A stretch of 51,808 nucleotides of DNA from Vagococcus silagei (GTDB lineage: Bacteria > Bacillota > Bacilli > Lactobacillales > Vagococcaceae), in the NCBI RefSeq assembly GCF_004795745.1, contig NZ_SDGV01000012.1, forward strand, positions 1 through 51,808. The letters run 5' to 3'. Position 1 is the stretch's first letter. Each line of letters starts with the position of its first letter. Positions 36,836 through 47,600 of the stretch are shown piece after piece. The position numbers and the translations under genes are program-made. The notes below the pieces were generated by a model. The model ran no database searches and had not been told where the DNA came from. It saw only the letters and a program-made list of their open reading frames with translations.

Positions 36836-37259
36836 TCGATTCACCACCCATTTCTTCACGTTTTACAATTTTAGTTTTGATTGGTAATTTGTGAGAAGCA
36901 AGTCTTAATGCTTCACGAGCTACTTCTTCTGGCACGCCAGCGATTTCAAATAAAATTTTACCGCGTTTAACTGGTGCTACCCAACCTTCAGGTGCCCCTT
37001 TACCAGAACCCATACGAACACCAATAGCTTTTGATGTATATGATTTGTGAGGGAAGATTTTAATCCATACTTTCCCACCACGTTTCATGTAACGAGTCAT
37101 AGCAATACGAGATGCTTCAATTTGGCGGTTAGTGATCCAGTGAGATTCAACAGCTTGTAAGCCGTATTCACCAAATGCTACTTCTTTACCACCTTTAGCT
37201 TCACCGCGCATTTTACCTCTAAATTCACGACGGTGTTTTACACGTTTAGGTACTAACAT
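36825..37259 (-). CDS. rplP: Ribosomal protein L16
   Basis: 144 residues ([43 protein letters not shown]). L16 positions A-site tRNA and is the site of some evernimicin/avilamycin-type resistance changes; arginine-rich N-terminus looks normal. Two nt after rpsC. Confidence 0.98.
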   Translation of the reverse strand: MLVPKRVKHRREFRGKMRGEAKGGKEVAFGEYGLQAVESHWITNRQIEASRIAMTRYMKRGGKVWIKIFPHKSYTSKAIGVRMGSGKGAPEGWVAPVKRGKILFEIAGVPEEVAREALRLASHKLPIKTKIVKREEMGGESNEG

Positions 37260-37261
37260 GA

Positions 37262-37918
37262 TTAATTTCCTCCTTTCTCAGTGTTTTTCTTTTCAGGAAG
37301 AATTTCTCCACGACAAATCCACACTTTAACTCCTAGTTTTCCGTATGTTGTATCTGCTTCTTCCCATGCATAGTCGATGTCTGCTCTTAAAGTATGTAAA
37401 GGAACAGTTCCTTCAGAATAACCTTCAGAACGAGCCATATCTGCACCGTTTAAACGACCTGAAACTAAAGTTTTAATACCTTGAGCTCCAGCTCTCATTG
37501 TACGTTGGATTGCTTGTTTTTGAGCACGACGGAATGCTACACGGTTTTCTAATTGACGTGCAATTCCTTCACCAACTAATTTTGCATCTAAATCTGGTTT
37601 TTTGATTTCTACGATGTTGATGTGTACTCTCTTACCAGTAATATTGTTTAATTCTTTTCTTAATGCTTCAACTTCAGAACCACCTTTACCGATTACCATT
37701 CCTGGTTTAGCAGTGTGGATTGAAATATTAACGCGATTTGCTGCACGTTCGATTTCAACTGTAGAAACAGAAGCATCAGCTAGTCTAGTTGCGATAAACT
37801 TACGGATTCTTAAATCTTCGTGTAAGTAATCAGCATATTCTTTTTCAGCGTACCATTTCGCGTTCCAGTCACGGATAACGCCAACACGCATTCCAATTGG
37901 ATTTACTTTTTGACCCAC
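37262..37918 (-). CDS. rpsC: Ribosomal protein S3
   Basis: 218 residues. N-terminal KH domain with the GxxG loop [13 protein letters not shown]-terminal domain ending [14 protein letters not shown]3 lines the mRNA entry channel and has helicase activity with S4 and S5. Follows rplV by 14 nt. Confidence 0.98.
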   Translation of the reverse strand: MGQKVNPIGMRVGVIRDWNAKWYAEKEYADYLHEDLRIRKFIATRLADASVSTVEIERAANRVNISIHTAKPGMVIGKGGSEVEALRKELNNITGKRVHINIVEIKKPDLDAKLVGEGIARQLENRVAFRRAQKQAIQRTMRAGAQGIKTLVSGRLNGADMARSEGYSEGTVPLHTLRADIDYAWEEADTTYGKLGVKVWICRGEILPEKKNTEKGGN

Positions 37919-37932
37919 TGATTAATCCCTCC

Positions 37933-38280
37933 TTATTTTTCTGATACTACTACTGTAATATGACTTGTACGTTTGTTGATTGGTGATGCAGAACCTTTTG
38001 CACGTGGACGGTAACGTTTCATTGTTGGTCCTTCGTTTACAAATACTTCTGAAACTACTAAATCTTCAACATCTAAGTCAAAGTTGTTTTCTGCATTTGC
38101 AATTGCTGACATAAGCACTTTTTCAACAATACCTGCTGCTTTGTTAGGTGAGAATTTCAAGATTGAAACTGCTTCGCCTACTTGTTTACCTCTGATTAGG
38201 TCAACAACAAGTCTTGTTTTACGAGGTGAAGTGCGAACTGTTTTAGCAGTTGCCTTAGCTGAAGTAATTCTTTCTGACAT
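37933..38280 (-). CDS. rplV: Ribosomal protein L22
   Basis: 115 residues ([20 protein letters not shown] in similar form; [20 protein letters not shown]). The beta-hairpin [10 protein letters not shown] lines the nascent-peptide tunnel, where macrolide-resistance changes occur; no insertion or deletion is seen. Confidence 0.98.
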   Translation of the reverse strand: MSERITSAKATAKTVRTSPRKTRLVVDLIRGKQVGEAVSILKFSPNKAAGIVEKVLMSAIANAENNFDLDVEDLVVSEVFVNEGPTMKRYRPRAKGSASPINKRTSHITVVVSEK

Positions 38281-38299
38281 GTTCGTTTCCTCCCCTCAA

Positions 38300-38578
38300 T
38301 TAGCGTTTAGTTTTTTTGTCATCTGCTGCATGTCCGCGGTAAGTTCTAGTTGGTGCAAATTCACCTAATTTATGACCTACCATGTCTTCTTGAATATAAA
38401 CAGGAACATGTTTTCTCCCGTCATATACTGCGATTGTGTATCCTACAAAGTTTGGAAAGATTGTAGAACGTCGTGACCATGTCTTGATAACTTGTTTTTT
38501 AGTTTGATCTTTTTGAGCTTCCACTTTATTCATTAAGTGTTCATCTACAAAAGGTCCTTTTTTTAAGCTGCGACCCAT
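38300..38578 (-). CDS. rpsS: Ribosomal protein S19
   Basis: 92 residues ([40 protein letters not shown]). With S13 it forms the 30S head contact to the A-site region and the 50S. 51 nt after rplB, typical order. Confidence 0.98.
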   Translation of the reverse strand: MGRSLKKGPFVDEHLMNKVEAQKDQTKKQVIKTWSRRSTIFPNFVGYTIAVYDGRKHVPVYIQEDMVGHKLGEFAPTRTYRGHAADDKKTKR

Positions 38579-38629
38579 GGTGAACCTCCTCTCGATATTT
38601 CACCTTGGTTAATTAAATTAACCAGGTGA

Positions 38630-39463
38630 TTATTTAGATTTACGACGACGTACGATAAATTTATCTGATTTAGCTTTCTTGCTACGAGTTTTGTATCCAA
38701 GTGTTGGTTTACCCCAAGGACTCATTGGAGATGGACGTCCGATTGGTGCTTTACCTTCACCACCACCGTGTGGGTGATCGTTAGGGTTCATTACGCTACC
38801 ACGTACAGTTGGGCGTTTACCTAACCAGCGGCTACGGCCTGCTTTACCAATATTAACTAATTCATGTTGTTCATTACCTACAGTACCGATAGTAGCACGG
38901 CAAGTACCTAAGATCATACGAACTTCGCCTGAGTTCAAACGAACTAATACGTATTTTCCTTCTTTACCTAATACTTGTGCACTTGTACCAGCAGAACGGT
39001 TTAGTTGACCGCCTTTACCTGGTTTTAATTCGATATTGTGAATAACAGTACCTACTGGAATGTTATTTAATGGTAACGCGTTACCAACTTTAATATCTGC
39101 ATTTTCACCAGAACTAATTTGAGTACCAACTGTTAGACCTTTTGGTGCTAAGATATAAGCTTTTACTCCATCAGTATAATGAACTAAAGCGATATTTGCT
39201 GATCTATTTGGATCGTATTCGATTGTTTTAACAACTGCAACAACATTGTCTTTGTTACGTTTGAAATCGATCACACGATATTGGCGTTTGTGTCCACCAG
39301 CTTGGTGACGGACAGTGATTTTACCTTGGTTATTACGGCCAGCATTTTTGCTCAACGGGCGTAACAATGTTTTTTCTGGTGTTGCTGTAGTAATCTCAGC
39401 AAAATCTAAACCAGTCATGTTACGACGGCCATTTGTGGTAGGTTTATACTTTTTAATCGCCAC
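38630..39463 (-). CDS. rplB: Ribosomal protein L2
   Basis: 277 residues. Conserved [20 protein letters not shown] with the histidine near the peptidyl transferase centre; basic C-terminus RRRKSK. Largest 50S core protein and required for subunit association. Follows rplW by 33 nt. Confidence 0.98.
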   Translation of the reverse strand: MAIKKYKPTTNGRRNMTGLDFAEITTATPEKTLLRPLSKNAGRNNQGKITVRHQAGGHKRQYRVIDFKRNKDNVVAVVKTIEYDPNRSANIALVHYTDGVKAYILAPKGLTVGTQISSGENADIKVGNALPLNNIPVGTVIHNIELKPGKGGQLNRSAGTSAQVLGKEGKYVLVRLNSGEVRMILGTCRATIGTVGNEQHELVNIGKAGRSRWLGKRPTVRGSVMNPNDHPHGGGEGKAPIGRPSPMSPWGKPTLGYKTRSKKAKSDKFIVRRRKSK

Positions 39464-39496
39464 GAAATTTCCCTCCTACTTTAAATGATGTCTTTA

Positions 39497-39784
39497 TTAT
39501 TCTGCATCAAAAATTTGAATTTCTTTTGAATCTGCTGTTAACTTAACAATCGCTTTACGACGTTTTTTTGTATATCCAGCATATTTACCCATTCTTTTGA
39601 ATTTAGGTTTAACGTTCATGATGTTTACTTTTTCAACTTTAACATCGAAAATTGCTTCTACAGCTTGCTTAACTAATGTTTTGTTGGCTCTAGTGTCCAC
39701 TTCAAACGTGTATTTTTTATCGTCCATAGCTTCTACAGACATTTCTGTAATGACAGGGCGTTTGATTACATCGATTAATTCCAT
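39497..39784 (-). CDS. rplW: Ribosomal protein L23
   Basis: 95 residues ([39 protein letters not shown]). Tunnel-exit protein that docks trigger factor and SRP. Its start overlaps the rplD stop by one base. Confidence 0.98.
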   Translation of the reverse strand: MELIDVIKRPVITEMSVEAMDDKKYTFEVDTRANKTLVKQAVEAIFDVKVEKVNIMNVKPKFKRMGKYAGYTKKRRKAIVKLTADSKEIQIFDAE

Positions 39785-40407
39785 TATGCAAGCACCTCCT
39801 CTACCTGAGTAAGAGCAGTTTTAGTAACTAATAATTTATCAGCTGCAACCACATCAAGTACGCTTACGTTGTCAGCTTCTACAATAGAAACGTTTGGTAA
39901 GTTACGTCCTGATAATGCCGCAAAATCATTTCCACCTTCTAAAACAACTAGTACTTTAGAATCGATAGAAAGGTTAGCTAAAACTTGTTTAAATTCTTTT
40001 GTTTTTGGTGCGTCGAATGCTAAGCCTTCAACAACAACCATTTTATTTTCTGCAACTTTTTCTGATAATACAGATTTAATTGCTAAGCGACGTACTTTTT
40101 TAGGAAGTTTGTAGCTGTATGAACGTGGTGTTGGTCCGAAGACGATACCACCTCCACGCCATTGTGGTGAGCGGATTGAGCCTTGACGAGCACGGCCAGT
40201 TCCTTTTTGACGCCATGGTTTGCGTCCACCACCGCGAACTGCGCTACGGTTTTTAACAGCATGTGTTCCTTGTCTTAAAGAAGCACGTTGCATAATGATT
40301 GCGTCAAATACGACACTTTCATTTGGTTCAATGCCGAAAATCCCTTCGTTTAAAGTAATTTCGCCATTTTGAGTTCCATCTTGTTTAAATAATGCTACAG
40401 ATGTCAT
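39784..40407 (-). CDS. rplD: Ribosomal protein L4
   Basis: 207 residues. The tunnel loop [19 protein letters not shown], the site of macrolide-resistance mutations, reads as wild type. In several bacteria L4 also represses the S10 operon through its leader RNA; a long leader is present before rpsJ here. Confidence 0.98.
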   Translation of the reverse strand: MTSVALFKQDGTQNGEITLNEGIFGIEPNESVVFDAIIMQRASLRQGTHAVKNRSAVRGGGRKPWRQKGTGRARQGSIRSPQWRGGGIVFGPTPRSYSYKLPKKVRRLAIKSVLSEKVAENKMVVVEGLAFDAPKTKEFKQVLANLSIDSKVLVVLEGGNDFAALSGRNLPNVSIVEADNVSVLDVVAADKLLVTKTALTQVEEVLA

Positions 40408-40431
40408 TCTTTAGTTCCTCCTCTCCCACAA

Positions 40432-41067
40432 TTATTTAGCAGCCTTAACTGCTGTTTTAATTTCAATTAATGATTTTTTAGCTCCAGGTACATTACCTTT
40501 AACTAAAATAACATTTTTATCTGCATCTACTTTAACGATCTCAAGGTTTTGAATTGTAACACGATCTCCACCCATACGACCAGCAAGTTTTTTACCTTTG
40601 AATACTCTAGAAGGATCTGATGCTGCACCCATTGATCCAGGTCCACGGTGATAACGAGAACCGTGTGTCATAGGTCCACGAGATTGTCCGTGACGTTTAA
40701 TAGCGCCTTGGAAGCCGTGTCCTTTAGTTGTACCTGTAACATCAACAATGTCTCCAGCTTGGAATACATCTACCTTGATTTCTTGTCCTACTTCGTATTC
40801 TCCCAGCTCAACATTATTGAATTCTTTAATGAAGCGCTTAGGAGCAGTATTTGCTTTTGCAACATGACCTTTAGCAGGTTTGTTTGATAAAACTTCACGT
40901 TTGTCTTGGTATCCAACTTGAATAGCTTCGTAGCCATCAGATTCAACTGTTTTTACTTGTAAAACAACGTTTGGAGTTGCTTCGATTACAGTTACTGGAA
41001 TTAATTCACCATTTTCAGTGAAGATTTGAGTCATTCCTACTTTTTTTCCTAAGATTCCTTTAGTCAT
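40432..41067 (-). CDS. rplC: Ribosomal protein L3
   Basis: 211 residues ([42 protein letters not shown]). Its internal loop reaches the peptidyl transferase centre and includes the conserved Gln that PrmB-type enzymes methylate in Gram-negatives. Second gene of the S10 operon. Confidence 0.98.
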   Translation of the reverse strand: MTKGILGKKVGMTQIFTENGELIPVTVIEATPNVVLQVKTVESDGYEAIQVGYQDKREVLSNKPAKGHVAKANTAPKRFIKEFNNVELGEYEVGQEIKVDVFQAGDIVDVTGTTKGHGFQGAIKRHGQSRGPMTHGSRYHRGPGSMGAASDPSRVFKGKKLAGRMGGDRVTIQNLEIVKVDADKNVILVKGNVPGAKKSLIEIKTAVKAAK

Positions 41068-41092
41068 GAGTACACCTCCATGATCTTATTTT

Positions 41093-41401
41093 TTATAATT
41101 TAATTTCGATATTTACACCACTTGGTAAGTCAAGCTTCATTAAAGCATCAACTGTTTTTGGTGTAGGGCTCACGATGTCGATTAGACGTTTGTGAGTTCG
41201 CATTTCGAATTGCTCACGTGAATCTTTGTATTTGTGTGTCGCACGAATAACTGTATAAACTGAACGATCTGTTGGTAATGGAATTGGTCCAGAAACCTCA
41301 GCACCTGTTCTTTTTGCTGTTTCTACAATCTTTTCAGCTGACTGATCTAATACTCGGTGTTCATATGCTTTTAAACGGATACGAATTTTTTGTTTAGCCA
41401 T
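41093..41401 (-). CDS. rpsJ: Ribosomal protein S10 (NusE)
   Basis: 102 residues ([43 protein letters not shown]). S10 is in the 30S head and also acts with NusB in antitermination and binds NusG. It opens the large S10-spc transcript behind a promoter and a leader of about 160 nt. GGAGGG precedes the ATG. Confidence 0.98.
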   Translation of the reverse strand: MAKQKIRIRLKAYEHRVLDQSAEKIVETAKRTGAEVSGPIPLPTDRSVYTVIRATHKYKDSREQFEMRTHKRLIDIVSPTPKTVDALMKLDLPSGVNIEIKL

Positions 41402-41557
41402 CTTTTTTCCCTCCTTCGCCTATTTTAAAAGTAGACATAGCTCCACGAAAATCTCCAACACGCCTCCATGGCAATGCTCCCTGGCGTGTCGCAACCTCTC
41501 GCTTCAACGCCTTCGCATTTTCATACGAGATACTGACTTACTCTTTTATTCAGCACC
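41402..41557 (-). promoter_or_regulatory. Leader of the S10 operon with alternative stems
   Basis: About 155 nt of untranslated RNA before rpsJ. The minus-strand segment ACACGCC (41483-41489) can pair with the downstream GGCGTGT (41458-41464, 7 bp) or, through ACGCC, with the upstream GGCGT (start of 41505-41511). Two exclusive pairings suggest a regulatory leader, perhaps L4-responsive as in other bacteria; that is inference. Confidence 0.5.
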
Positions 41558-41563
41558 TTATGA

Positions 41564-41592
41564 AGTATACTAAAATTTTACGTTATTTTCAA
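41564..41592 (-). promoter_or_regulatory. Promoter of the S10-spc operon
   Basis: TTGAAA (41587-41592), 17-nt spacer, TATACT (41564-41569) on the minus strand. A strong sigma-A promoter expected to start transcription near 41557. Confidence 0.85.
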
Positions 41593-41606
41593 GTCTTTTA
41601 TGAAAA

Positions 41607-42056
41607 TTAATTATAATTAATCCCCATATTTGTCATTGCCGTTTCAATCAACTCGATATCTTTCAAAAAGCTTGTCTTCACTGCACCTTCTGCCAAGTTA
41701 TCAACTTGATTTTTTACTTCTTTATATTGATCTAATGTAAAGTCCGAAGTTACTGTTCCTTCTATTATAATTAGATCTAATTTCTTTTGAATCTCATCCT
41801 GCTTTTCTTTTGAAACATTCGATACTGCTTTTTCTTTCTTAACAGTACTTGTTTGAGAAGTTTCTTGTTTCTTAGACTCTGTCGCTTCAACTTTCGTTTG
41901 CTGCGAACTATTTAATGTCTTTAGTTCAACTGGTTGCAAATTTTCTTTTGCATAAGTATTTTGAATTTTGTGATGATACATATTCCCAGCAATCACTGTT
42001 GTTGACGAAAATACTAACGCAACGATAAAAAAAACTATATTCATTTTCCCCTTCAT
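41607..42056 (-). CDS. Membrane-anchored hypothetical protein between tuf and rpsJ
   Basis: 149 residues. N-terminal hydrophobic segment (about 4-25, NIVFFIVALVFSSTTVIAG) that could be an uncleaved anchor or a signal peptide, a polar linker rich in Lys, Thr, Ser and Gln (about 45-80), and a C-terminal helical domain of about 65 residues (KEKQDEIQKKLDLIIIEG...LLKDIELIE-like). Start at 42056 follows GGGGGATT; the frame open to 42110 is not needed. Not recognised. It interrupts the otherwise pure translation-gene order and should be exported or membrane-tethered. Its stop is only 15 nt from the -35 box of the S10 promoter. Confidence 0.75.
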   Translation of the reverse strand: MKGKMNIVFFIVALVFSSTTVIAGNMYHHKIQNTYAKENLQPVELKTLNSSQQTKVEATESKKQETSQTSTVKKEKAVSNVSKEKQDEIQKKLDLIIIEGTVTSDFTLDQYKEVKNQVDNLAEGAVKTSFLKDIELIETAMTNMGINYN

Positions 42057-42117
42057 AAATATAATCCCCCATAATTTAAATTTCAAAGTGCAGTCTGTTT
42101 GTGGTGACAAACTGAAT

Positions 42118-42156
42118 AAGAAAAAAAGAAGTAGTTACAATGTGTAACTACTTCTT
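42118..42156 (-). terminator. Terminator of tuf
   Basis: Perfect 13-bp stem AAGAAGTAGTTAC/GTAACTACTTCTT (42126-42138 with 42144-42156) and, on the minus strand, a following run of T. Strong intrinsic terminator 43 nt after the tuf stop. Confidence 0.9.
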
Positions 42157-42198
42157 ATGTCCGAGTACATGAAGCTTTAATATATTGCAAAGTTTGAA

Positions 42199-43386
42199 TT
42201 ATTTAATGATTTCAGTTACAACGCCTGAACCAACAGTACGTCCACCTTCACGAATAGAGAAACGAGTTCCGTCTTCGATCGCGATTGGGTGAATTAATTC
42301 AACTTCCATAGCTACGTTATCGCCAGGCATTACCATTTCAGTTCCTTCTGGTAATTCTACAACACCAGTAACGTCTGTTGTACGGAAGTAGAATTGAGGA
42401 CGGTAGTTAGTGAAGAATGGAGTATGACGTCCACCTTCTTCTTTTGATAATACGTAAACTTCAGCTTTGAAGTTAGTATGTGGTGTAATAGTTCCAGGAG
42501 CAGCTAATACTTGTCCACGTTCGATATCTTCACGAGAAACCCCACGTAGTAAAGCACCAATGTTGTCTCCAGCTTCAGCGTAATCTAATAATTTACGGAA
42601 CATTTCTACACCAGTAACTGTTGTTTTGTTAATTTTTTCAGCAATACCAACGATTTCTACTTCGTCACCAACGCGAACTTGTCCACGTTCAACACGACCA
42701 GTAGCAACAGTACCACGACCAGTAATTGAGAATACGTCCTCAACTGGCATCATGAATGGTTTATCTGTATCACGTTCTGGAGTTGGGATGTAAGCATCAA
42801 CTTCAGCCATTAAGTCCATAATTTTATCTTCGTATTCTTCAACGCCTTCTAAAGCTTTTAATGCAGAACCTGCAACGATTGGAGTATCATCGCCAGGGAA
42901 GTCGTATTCAGTTAATAGGTCACGAACTTCCATTTCTACTAATTCTAATAATTCTTCGTCGTCAACCATATCCATTTTGTTTAAGAAAACAACAATGTAA
43001 GGTACACCAACATTACGTGATAAAAGAATATGTTCACGAGTTTGTGGCATTGGGCCGTCAGCTGCAGATACTACTAAAATCGCGCCGTCCATTTGAGCAG
43101 CACCAGTGATCATGTTTTTAACGTAGTCCGCGTGTCCTGGGCAGTCCACGTGAGCGTAGTGACGAGTTGCAGTTTCATATTCGATATGAGAAGTGTTAAT
43201 TGTGATTCCACGTTCTTTTTCTTCTGGAGCGTTATCGATTTCAGCATAGTCACGAGCTTCCCCGAAACCTTTTTTAGCTAAAACTGTAGCGATTGCTGCA
43301 GATAATGTAGTTTTACCGTGGTCAACGTGTCCGATTGTACCAATGTTTACATGGGATTTCGAACGATCAAATTTTTCTTTTGCCAT
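42199..43386 (-). CDS. tuf: Elongation factor Tu
   Basis: 395 residues. GTP-binding motifs GHVDHGKT (19-26), [12 protein letters not shown]; domains 2 and 3 complete to [10 protein letters not shown]. It delivers aminoacyl-tRNA to the A site. It has its own promoter-like sequence after fusA and a strong terminator, so it can be expressed separately and at high level. Confidence 0.99.
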   Translation of the reverse strand: MAKEKFDRSKSHVNIGTIGHVDHGKTTLSAAIATVLAKKGFGEARDYAEIDNAPEEKERGITINTSHIEYETATRHYAHVDCPGHADYVKNMITGAAQMDGAILVVSAADGPMPQTREHILLSRNVGVPYIVVFLNKMDMVDDEELLELVEMEVRDLLTEYDFPGDDTPIVAGSALKALEGVEEYEDKIMDLMAEVDAYIPTPERDTDKPFMMPVEDVFSITGRGTVATGRVERGQVRVGDEVEIVGIAEKINKTTVTGVEMFRKLLDYAEAGDNIGALLRGVSREDIERGQVLAAPGTITPHTNFKAEVYVLSKEEGGRHTPFFTNYRPQFYFRTTDVTGVVELPEGTEMVMPGDNVAMEVELIHPIAIEDGTRFSIREGGRTVGSGVVTEIIK

Positions 43387-43423
43387 TTTGTATAATTCCT
43401 CCTAAATTTAAAAGTCAATTATT

Positions 43424-43452
43424 ATAATATATTGGGAAAGGAATAAAAGCAA
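43424..43452 (-). promoter_or_regulatory. Putative promoter of tuf
   Basis: TTGCTT (43447-43452), 17-nt spacer, TATTAT (43424-43429) in the fusA-tuf gap. The region also contains a small GGAATA/TATTCC stem overlapping the -35 side, which could attenuate read-through from fusA. Confidence 0.5.
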
Positions 43453-43513
43453 GCTTCTATTCCTTACACCATCATTTTACATGATAGCTCTTACTTTTCA
43501 TAGTGAAAACTAA

Positions 43514-45598
43514 TTAAGCTTCGCCACCATTTTTCTTAATGATTTCTTCTTGGATAGATTTTGGAACATCTTCATAGTGGTCAAATACCATCATGAATGT
43601 ACCGCGACCTTGTGTTGCAGAACGTAATGTAGTTGCGTATCCAAACATTTCAGCTAATGGCACAAGCGCGTTAACGATTTGTGAATTTCCATGAGCTTCC
43701 ATACCTTCAACACGTCCACGACGAGCTGTAACGTGTCCCATGATATCGCCTAGATATTCTTCTGGAACAGTAACTGTAACTTTCATCATTGGTTCTAAGA
43801 TAGCTGGACTTGCTTTTTTAGCAGCAGCTTTAAGAGCCATAGATGCAGCCACACGGAATGCTGTCTCATTCGAGTCAACATCATGGTATGAACCATCATA
43901 AAGTTTCGCTTTAATATCAACTAATGGATAACCAGCTAAGACACCGTTATTCATTGAGTCAGCTAAACCTTTTTCAACCGCTGGGATGTATTCACGAGGA
44001 ACCACACCACCGACGATAGCATTTTCAAATTCAAACCCTTTTCCTTCTTCATTAGGAGTAAATTCAACCCATACGTGACCGTATTGTCCTTTACCACCTG
44101 ATTGACGAACGAATTTACCTTCTGCTTGAGTTAATGGAGCTCTAAATGTTTCACGATATGAAACTTGTGGAGCACCCACGTTAGCATCAACTTTGAACTC
44201 GCGACGCATACGGTCAACAAGAACGTCTAAGTGAAGCTCACCCATACCAGAGATAACTGTTTCACCAGTTTCAACGTTTGTTTCAACGCGGAATGATGGA
44301 TCTTCTTCAGCAAGTTTTTGAAGAGCCACACCCATTTTATCTTGGTCAGCTTTTGATTTAGGTTCAACAGCGACTTGGATAACTGGATCAGGGAATTCAA
44401 TTGATTCAAGAATAACTGGAGCATCTAATGCACAAAGTGTATCTCCTGTTGTTGTATCTTTAAGACCAACAGCAGCAGCGATATCTCCTGAATAAACTGT
44501 ATCAATTTCTTTACGTGTATTGGCATGCATTTGTAAAATACGTCCAATACGTTCTTTTTTATTCTTAGATGCATTTAGAATGTAAGAACCACTTTCTAAG
44601 ACACCAGAATAAACACGGAAGAATGTTAGACGACCTACGAATGGGTCAGTCATAACTTTAAATGCTAATGATGCAAATGGTGCGTTGTCATCTGAAGGAC
44701 GAGTTACTTCTTCGTCTGTCTTCATATCAATACCATTGATTGCAGCAACATCAGTTGGAGCTGGTAAGTAATCTAAAACAGCGTCAAGCATAAGTTGAAC
44801 ACCTTTGTTTTTAAATGCTGAACCAGCCATAACTGGGAAGAATTCAACGTTAATTGTTGCGCGGCGGATACCGGCTTTCAATTCATCGATTGTAATTTCT
44901 TCACCATCTAAATATTTCATCATTAATTCTTCATCAGTTTCAGCTACTGCTTCAACTAATTTTTCACGCCATTCAACAGCTAAGTCCATATATTCTTCAG
45001 GAATTTCAGTTTCTTGAATATCTGTTCCTAAATCATTTGTATAGATTTCTGCTTTCATCGTGATTAAATCAATGATACCTTTAAAGTTCTCTTCAGAACC
45101 GATTGGTAATTGAATTGGGTGAGCGTTCGCTTGTAAACGGTCATGAATTGTTTTTACTGAATATAAGAAGTCAGCGCCAACTTTATCCATTTTGTTACAG
45201 AATACAATACGAGGTACACCATAGTCAGTTGCTTGACGCCAAACAGTTTCTGTTTGAGGTTCAACACCTGATTGTGAGTCTAAAACTGTTACCGCACCAT
45301 CTAATACACGTAGTGAACGTTGAACTTCGATTGTGAAGTCCACGTGTCCTGGTGTATCGATAATGTTTACACGATAACCTTTCCACTGTGCAGTAGTTGC
45401 AGCAGATGTGATTGTAATACCACGTTCTTGTTCTTGTTCCATCCAGTCCATTTGTGATGCACCTTCATGCGTTTCACCAATTTTGTGAATTTTACCAGTA
45501 TAATACAAGATACGTTCAGTTGTCGTTGTTTTACCAGCGTCAACGTGGGCCATGATACCAATATTACGAGTATTTTCGAGTGAAAACTCTCTTGCCAT
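43514..45598 (-). CDS. fusA: Elongation factor G
   Basis: 694 residues, five domains. G1 [13 protein letters not shown] (17-29), [16 protein letters not shown]; domain IV with [12 protein letters not shown] and the C-terminal [15 protein letters not shown]. It drives translocation and, with RRF, recycling. No sign of a fusidic acid-type truncation or a second copy. Between rpsG and tuf as usual. Confidence 0.99.
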   Translation of the reverse strand: MAREFSLENTRNIGIMAHVDAGKTTTTERILYYTGKIHKIGETHEGASQMDWMEQEQERGITITSAATTAQWKGYRVNIIDTPGHVDFTIEVQRSLRVLDGAVTVLDSQSGVEPQTETVWRQATDYGVPRIVFCNKMDKVGADFLYSVKTIHDRLQANAHPIQLPIGSEENFKGIIDLITMKAEIYTNDLGTDIQETEIPEEYMDLAVEWREKLVEAVAETDEELMMKYLDGEEITIDELKAGIRRATINVEFFPVMAGSAFKNKGVQLMLDAVLDYLPAPTDVAAINGIDMKTDEEVTRPSDDNAPFASLAFKVMTDPFVGRLTFFRVYSGVLESGSYILNASKNKKERIGRILQMHANTRKEIDTVYSGDIAAAVGLKDTTTGDTLCALDAPVILESIEFPDPVIQVAVEPKSKADQDKMGVALQKLAEEDPSFRVETNVETGETVISGMGELHLDVLVDRMRREFKVDANVGAPQVSYRETFRAPLTQAEGKFVRQSGGKGQYGHVWVEFTPNEEGKGFEFENAIVGGVVPREYIPAVEKGLADSMNNGVLAGYPLVDIKAKLYDGSYHDVDSNETAFRVAASMALKAAAKKASPAILEPMMKVTVTVPEEYLGDIMGHVTARRGRVEGMEAHGNSQIVNALVPLAEMFGYATTLRSATQGRGTFMMVFDHYEDVPKSIQEEIIKKNGGEA

Positions 45599-45672
45599 TC
45601 TTTGTTACTCCTCTCTTTACTTACTTCTTTATTTATACTTTTTCTAGTGATTGACCACTAAAAAAGAGGATT

Positions 45673-46143
45673 CTACCAACGGTAATGTGCGAATGCACGG
45701 TTAGCTTCGGCCATTTTATGTACGTCTTCACGTTTTTTAACAGATGAACCAGTGTTATTGGCAGCATCCATAATTTCTTTAGCTAAACGTTGTTCCATTG
45801 TATGTTCACCGCGTAAGCGAGAATAATTAACAACCCAACGTAAAGCTAATGTAGAACGACGGTCAGGACGAACTTCAACCGGTACTTGATAGTTAGAACC
45901 ACCAACACGGCGAGCTTTAACTTCTAAAACAGGCATAACATTTTCCATAGCTTGTTCGAAAACTTCTAATGGATCATTCCCTGTAGATTCTTTAATAATA
46001 TCAAACGCATCATAAATGATACTTGAAGCAACACCACGCTTGCCATCAATCATCACGCGGTTAATTAAACGAGTCACTAATTTAGAATTATAAATCGGAT
46101 CTGGTAATACATCACGTTTTGCAACAGGACCTTTTCGAGGCAT
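45673..46143 (-). CDS. rpsG: Ribosomal protein S7
   Basis: 156 residues ([40 protein letters not shown]; end [11 protein letters not shown]). Primary 16S-binding protein of the 30S head; in E. coli it represses the str operon. Between rpsL and fusA. Confidence 0.98.
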   Translation of the reverse strand: MPRKGPVAKRDVLPDPIYNSKLVTRLINRVMIDGKRGVASSIIYDAFDIIKESTGNDPLEVFEQAMENVMPVLEVKARRVGGSNYQVPVEVRPDRRSTLALRWVVNYSRLRGEHTMEQRLAKEIMDAANNTGSSVKKREDVHKMAEANRAFAHYRW

Positions 46144-46196
46144 GTGTAACTCCTCCTTCCAAAAATTTTATTTTTATCTATTTGTTTTTAATCGAA

Positions 46197-46610
46197 TTAT
46201 TTTTTAGGTTTTTTAGTACCATATTTAGAACGGCTTTGTTTACGATCGTTAACACCAGCTGTATCTAAAGCACCACGAACGATGTGGTAACGTACCCCTG
46301 GTAAATCTTTAACACGTCCTCCACGGATTAAAACAACACTATGTTCTTGTAAGTTATGTCCAATTCCGGGAATATATGCAGTTACTTCGATTAAGTTTGA
46401 TAAACGAACACGGGCATATTTACGTAACGCAGAGTTAGGTTTTTTAGGTGTCATTGTTCCGACACGTGTACATACACCACGTTTTTGTGGAGAGTTCACA
46501 TCTGTTTGAGATTTTTTGAAACTATTATAAGTCTTTCCTAAAGCAGGAGAGTTAGACTTACTCATTTTTGATTTACGAGATTTACGCACTAATTGGTTAA
46601 TTGTAGGCAT
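46197..46610 (-). CDS. rpsL: Ribosomal protein S12
   Basis: 137 residues from [15 protein letters not shown]. The decoding loops [11 protein letters not shown] (lysines 56-57) and KDLPGVRYH are wild type, so no streptomycin-resistance change is seen. The ATG at 46610 follows AAGGAGGAA; the frame open to 46727 covers the leader. First gene of the str operon. Confidence 0.98.
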   Translation of the reverse strand: MPTINQLVRKSRKSKMSKSNSPALGKTYNSFKKSQTDVNSPQKRGVCTRVGTMTPKKPNSALRKYARVRLSNLIEVTAYIPGIGHNLQEHSVVLIRGGRVKDLPGVRYHIVRGALDTAGVNDRKQSRSKYGTKKPKK

Positions 46611-46672
46611 GATAGTTCCTCCTTCCTGAAATCTTTCTAGAGCCACACATCCAGGTGGTTCTTTTTTGTAGT

Positions 46673-46700
46673 AAAAAAATTGATGCAAGAGATCTTGCAT
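46673..46700 (-). terminator. Attenuator-like hairpin in the rpsL leader
   Basis: ATGCAAGA/TCTTGCAT stem (46683-46690 with 46693-46700) followed on the minus strand by CA and seven T. It lies between the promoter and rpsL, so it may attenuate the str operon. The stem has few G-C pairs, so its strength is uncertain. Confidence 0.5.
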
Positions 46701-46765
46701 GGTATATATGCTTTGCACAGTCAGCATGTCTCAATTAAAGAAACCTGTCTTAAAGCACCTCCGTT

Positions 46766-46795
46766 ACTATAGCATATCTTTTCTGAATTCGTCAA
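46766..46795 (-). promoter_or_regulatory. Promoter of the str operon
   Basis: TTGACG (46790-46795), 18-nt spacer, TATAGT (46766-46771) with an upstream TG (extended -10) on the minus strand. Gives a leader of about 150 nt. The remaining spacer to rpiA (to 46899) must hold the divergent rpiA promoter, which I could not place with confidence. Confidence 0.75.
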
Positions 46796-46899
46796 CACAT
46801 TCTCTGAAAAATCATTTAACTTTTTTAGGCTATCTTTTTTTAGAAGATATGCTTACAATAAATTCAGAAGATATTTTAACAATAATAGGAGGCAACACT

Positions 46900-47580
46900 A
46901 TGAATTTAAAACAAATGGTAGGTATTGAAGCTGCAAAATATGTCAAAGATGGAATGACTGTCGGTTTAGGTACAGGATCTACAGCCTACTTCATGGTTGA
47001 AGAAATTGGTCGTCGTGTTAAAGAAGAAAATTTGAATATCGTCGGTGTGACAACTTCAAAAGCAACAGAAAAACAAGCACTTTCATTAGGTATTCCTTTA
47101 AAAAGTATTGATGAAGTTGATTTTGTTGATTTAACAATTGATGGTGCCGATGAAATTTCTGAAGATTATCAAGGAACTAAAGGTGGCGGTGCAGCTCTTT
47201 TATTTGAAAAAATCGTTGCTACTTATTCCAAAGAAGTCATTTGGATTGTAGACGAATCAAAAATGGTTAAGCATTTAGGAGCATTCCCTCTTCCAGTTGA
47301 AGTTATCCCTTATGGTAGCGATCAATTATTACGAAAATTCACAGCTAAAGAACTAAATCCTAAAATTCGTTTAACAGAAGATGGTAATCCGTTGCTAACT
47401 GACAGTAAAAATTATATTATTGACTTATATCTAGAAGATATTTCTGCTCCTCAAGAATTAGCTGTATGGTTAGACCATCAAGTCGGTGTTGTTGAGCATG
47501 GTTTATTCTTAGATATGGTGACACGTGTCATTATCGGCACTTCAACTGAGGGTGTCAAAACAATCAACGTGCCACGCTAA
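46900..47580 (+). CDS. rpiA: Ribose-5-phosphate isomerase A
   Basis: 226 residues. [10 protein letters not shown] at about 25-34, [18 protein letters not shown] and [11 protein letters not shown], the substrate-binding and catalytic loops of RpiA. It interconverts ribose-5-phosphate and ribulose-5-phosphate in the pentose phosphate pathway. The ATG at 46900 follows TAGGAGG; the frame open from 46699 is the divergent leader region. 20 nt before gpmA on the same strand, likely one operon. Confidence 0.97.
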   Translation: MNLKQMVGIEAAKYVKDGMTVGLGTGSTAYFMVEEIGRRVKEENLNIVGVTTSKATEKQALSLGIPLKSIDEVDFVDLTIDGADEISEDYQGTKGGGAALLFEKIVATYSKEVIWIVDESKMVKHLGAFPLPVEVIPYGSDQLLRKFTAKELNPKIRLTEDGNPLLTDSKNYIIDLYLEDISAPQELAVWLDHQVGVVEHGLFLDMVTRVIIGTSTEGVKTINVPR

Positions 47581-47600
47581 CCAAGAAAGGGATGGTACAG

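Noticed and set aside
46699-46899. Extended N-terminus of rpiA
   Set aside because: This segment contains the divergent str promoter and leader; the ATG at 46900 follows TAGGAGG and fits RpiA length.
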